DNA from: DASROJ01 sp035646975
Lineage (GTDB): Bacteria; Acidobacteriota; Polarisedimenticolia; JACPZX01; DASXTC01
Direction: 5' to 3'
Length of the DNA: 6,760 nt
NCBI GenBank assembly: GCA_035646975.1
Contig: DASROJ010000070.1
Location: forward strand, 1 to 6,760
This document shows, in pieces, positions 6,401 to 6,760 of this stretch (position 1 is its first letter; every line of letters begins with the position of its first letter). Position numbers and translations under genes: made by a program. The notes under the pieces were generated by a model that ran no database searches, was not told where the DNA came from, and was given only the letters and a program-made list of their open reading frames with translations.

Positions 6401-6506
6401 TGGCCTGGCCTCGATGCGACGGCGTTGCGAGGCGTTGGGGGGGACCCTGCGCATCCGGTCGGCGCCAGGCGACGGGACGGAGGTTCGGATCTCGATCCCC
6501 GACTGA
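3471..6506 (+). CDS. Two-component sensor histidine kinase with periplasmic 14-unit propeller, Y_Y_Y, HisKA_3 and HATPase domains
   Basis: This 1011-residue protein has a Sec signal (basic n-region to R16, hydrophobic 18-31, likely cleavage after A36 in APALA). Two_component_regulator_propeller repeats then occupy about 43-658. I count 14 units from their repeated aromatic position (W67, W108, W154, W200, W243, a degenerate unit near 290, W337, Y379, W430, W481, W516, W558, Y605, W648), which suggests two seven-bladed propellers. A Y_Y_Y domain (about 716-776) and one membrane helix (about 784-801) follow. The HisKA_3 dimerisation domain carries the phosphoacceptor H824 in DLHDDIG. The HATPase shows the N-box (E932, N935, N936), DDGVGFD (963-969), GHGL (976-979) and GDGTEV (1000-1005), so it looks catalytically complete. 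No receiver or DNA-binding domain is fused; the separate regulator downstream is the probable partner. The ligand is unknown; related propeller kinases in Bacteroidetes sense glycans. The ATG lies 18 bp after the yqeY stop with no good Shine-Dalgarno; no better in-frame start keeps the signal peptide. Confidence 0.93.
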   Translation: MIRTHRPSDNSRVRPRATLFAVGWLLSVCAAAPALAERFPFKSYTTSDGLAHDYVSSIVQDSRGFIWFCTNEGLSRFDGYSFTSFGRQDGLIGPGVFDLLEARDGTIWVATEGGLAKMEPSGRPPASIFRIFTPPGPSAGIIRTLAETRDGSIWAGTFGGLFRFDPASEKFDSVDFGRPDARDRQLQVNDLLEDAQGDLWIATRYLGLIRRHPDGRLDHFFSNVAPPAGNIRALAPDGAGGLWAGGFDGLVHVIRGKEGNGVIAASRYTRADGLPDDQVYALQLTHDGRLAVATSSGAAILSPANASPAKIVSMTPKQGLGIIKAVSLAQDGSGNLWIGSDGSGAWKLARDGFTTFTESDGLPGPMVVSLLRDRGGEIYASTRTRRRQWALTRLGDPPLRTTTIKLPARINYLGWGIGQLALQDRLGDWWVPTGLGLVRFSGVDSAERLASASPRAIYMAKDGLATVDILHLFEDSRSDIWVSAEGATRFDRGTGRFSSIAASSSVFGEDAAGNVWIGTGDGSLQRFRDGHLDSFDARDGVPAGGIEAIFLDSRSRLWVGTSDAGAARIDEPAAAKPVFTSFGAAQGLSSLHVNCITEDLFGRIYLGTGHGVEVVEPDTGRLRHFTRDDGLAGNDILVAQRDATGAVWFGTQEGVSRLSPRAPDPRGPPTIFISDVSLSGVRQPVNLLGETALTGLALSPDQRQIEIGFVGLDFSAGGRLRYQYRLEGADADWSAPSEHRSVNYARLSAGAYKFAVRALDSDGQSSLVPATVSFSIMKPVWQRAWFVSLMAAALAGLIYALYRYRLSQALGLERVRMHIATDLHDDIGASLSQIAILNEVALRRLRGSDGDPAGLLATAAQSAREVVDAMSDVVWAVDPKHDRLDDLVLRMRRFAEDLCAARGIELSFSAPEDGARRLDAQVRRQVHLLFKESLNNAVKHSGCQRIQAELRMASHALTLRVTDDGVGFDSSAASDGHGLASMRRRCEALGGTLRIRSAPGDGTEVRISIPD
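4093..4134 (+). terminator. Terminator-like hairpin plus T8 tract inside the kinase gene
   Basis: TGATCC (4093-4098) pairs with GGATCA (4121-4126); a G-U and an A-U pair extend the stem to 8 bp. Eight T residues (4127-4134) follow at once. The run encodes His-Phe-Phe-Ser around residues 219-222 of the kinase, within the fourth propeller unit. The shape matches an intrinsic terminator, but the stem is weak, the loop is long and the region is translated. It may act only when translation fails, or be chance. Confidence 0.25.
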
Positions 6507-6528
6507 GCCAGCAGGTTGATGGGACCCA

Positions 6529-6546
6529 CCTGTGCGTTCGCACAGG
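6529..6546 (+). other. Stem-loop between the kinase and response regulator genes
   Basis: CCTGTGC (6529-6535) and GCACAGG (6540-6546) form a perfect 7-bp stem with a GTTC loop, 23 nt after the kinase stop. No T-run follows, so it is not a standard intrinsic terminator. It could protect the kinase mRNA 3' end or adjust expression of the regulator relative to the kinase. Confidence 0.45.
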
Positions 6547-6594
6547 GGACAGGAGCCAGCCGCCGGAGTAAGGTACCTGATACGAACCTCACCC

Positions 6595-6600
6595 GGGAGG
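6595..6600 (+). promoter_or_regulatory. Shine-Dalgarno that fixes the GTG start of the response regulator
   Basis: GGGAGG ends six nt before the GTG at 6607 and continues as GGAGGTGA, a full match to the anti-Shine-Dalgarno. No in-frame ATG lies near, so GTG is the chosen start. Confidence 0.75.
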
Positions 6601-6606
6601 TGACAG

Positions 6607-6760
6607 GTGGAAGCACCGCAGGCGATCCGTGTCGGCATCATCGAGGATCGGCGCGAAATCCGTGAAGGGCTGGCGCTGCTGATCGACGCCACCGATGGAT
6701 TTGCCTGCGCCGGCCGGTGGGGCAGCATGGAAGGGGCGCTCGAAGCGATCGGGGCGGGTG
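6607..6760 (+). CDS. Response regulator, NarL/FixJ type, receiver-domain start (cut by window)
   Basis: Fifty-one codons are visible before the right edge. The product begins with APQAIRVGIIEDRREIREGL, the first strand and helix of a receiver domain. E13 and D14 match the acidic Mg-binding pair. The phosphorylated aspartate, expected near residue 55-60, and any DNA-binding domain lie outside the window. It starts 100 bp after a HisKA_3 kinase on the same strand, and kinases of that class are usually paired with NarL/LuxR-type regulators, so it is very likely the cognate partner. The C-terminal HTH is therefore inferred, not seen. The GTG start is supported by a strong Shine-Dalgarno. The 100-bp gap leaves room for a private promoter, but I see no clear -35/-10 pair. 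Confidence 0.85.
   Translation, partial: MEAPQAIRVGIIEDRREIREGLALLIDATDGFACAGRWGSMEGALEAIGAG

Overview
The window is GC-rich, bacterial and densely coding. It holds five protein genes in two divergent blocks. A periplasmic-propeller sensor kinase, a membrane-anchored MutS-like ATPase and a metallo-beta-lactamase/rhodanese protein together are the kind of gene mix common in soil Acidobacteriota (for example Vicinamibacterales). That placement is an inference from gene content and style only; no rRNA or other marker gene is present.

Layout. The minus-strand block runs leftward from about 2950. It starts with a 602-residue membrane-anchored MutS-family ATPase (1141-2949). A 241-bp gap (900-1140) follows, most of it an imperfect inverted-repeat element (977-1139). 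Next comes an MBL-fold hydrolase with a C-terminal rhodanese domain (1-899), cut by the left edge. The plus-strand block runs rightward from 2985: a YqeY/GatB-like protein (2985-3452), a 1011-residue two-component sensor kinase with a 14-unit periplasmic propeller (3471-6506), and the start of a NarL/FixJ-type response regulator (6607 to the right edge).

How they work together. The kinase and regulator form a clear two-component pair: the propeller and Y_Y_Y domain sense outside the inner membrane, and the HisKA_3/HATPase core passes phosphate to the regulator. YqeY lies only 18 bp upstream of the kinase and may share its transcript, although its presumed role (tRNA-amidotransferase-like) is unrelated. 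The MutS-like protein has the ATPase core of MutS but replaces the mismatch-binding part with membrane segments, so it is unlikely to be a repair MutS. The MBL/rhodanese protein suggests sulfane-sulfur chemistry.

Regulation. Only 35 bp separate the MutS-like and YqeY starts. The gap contains overlapping -10 hexamers facing both ways (TATACT leftward, TATAAT rightward). Both minus-strand genes have a TANNCT hexamer exactly 7 nt before the start codon and no Shine-Dalgarno, the arrangement expected of leaderless mRNAs. YqeY and the response regulator instead have strong Shine-Dalgarno sequences. The least explained item is the 163-bp inverted-repeat element at 977-1139, which abuts the MutS-like stop codon and contains two further internal hairpins.
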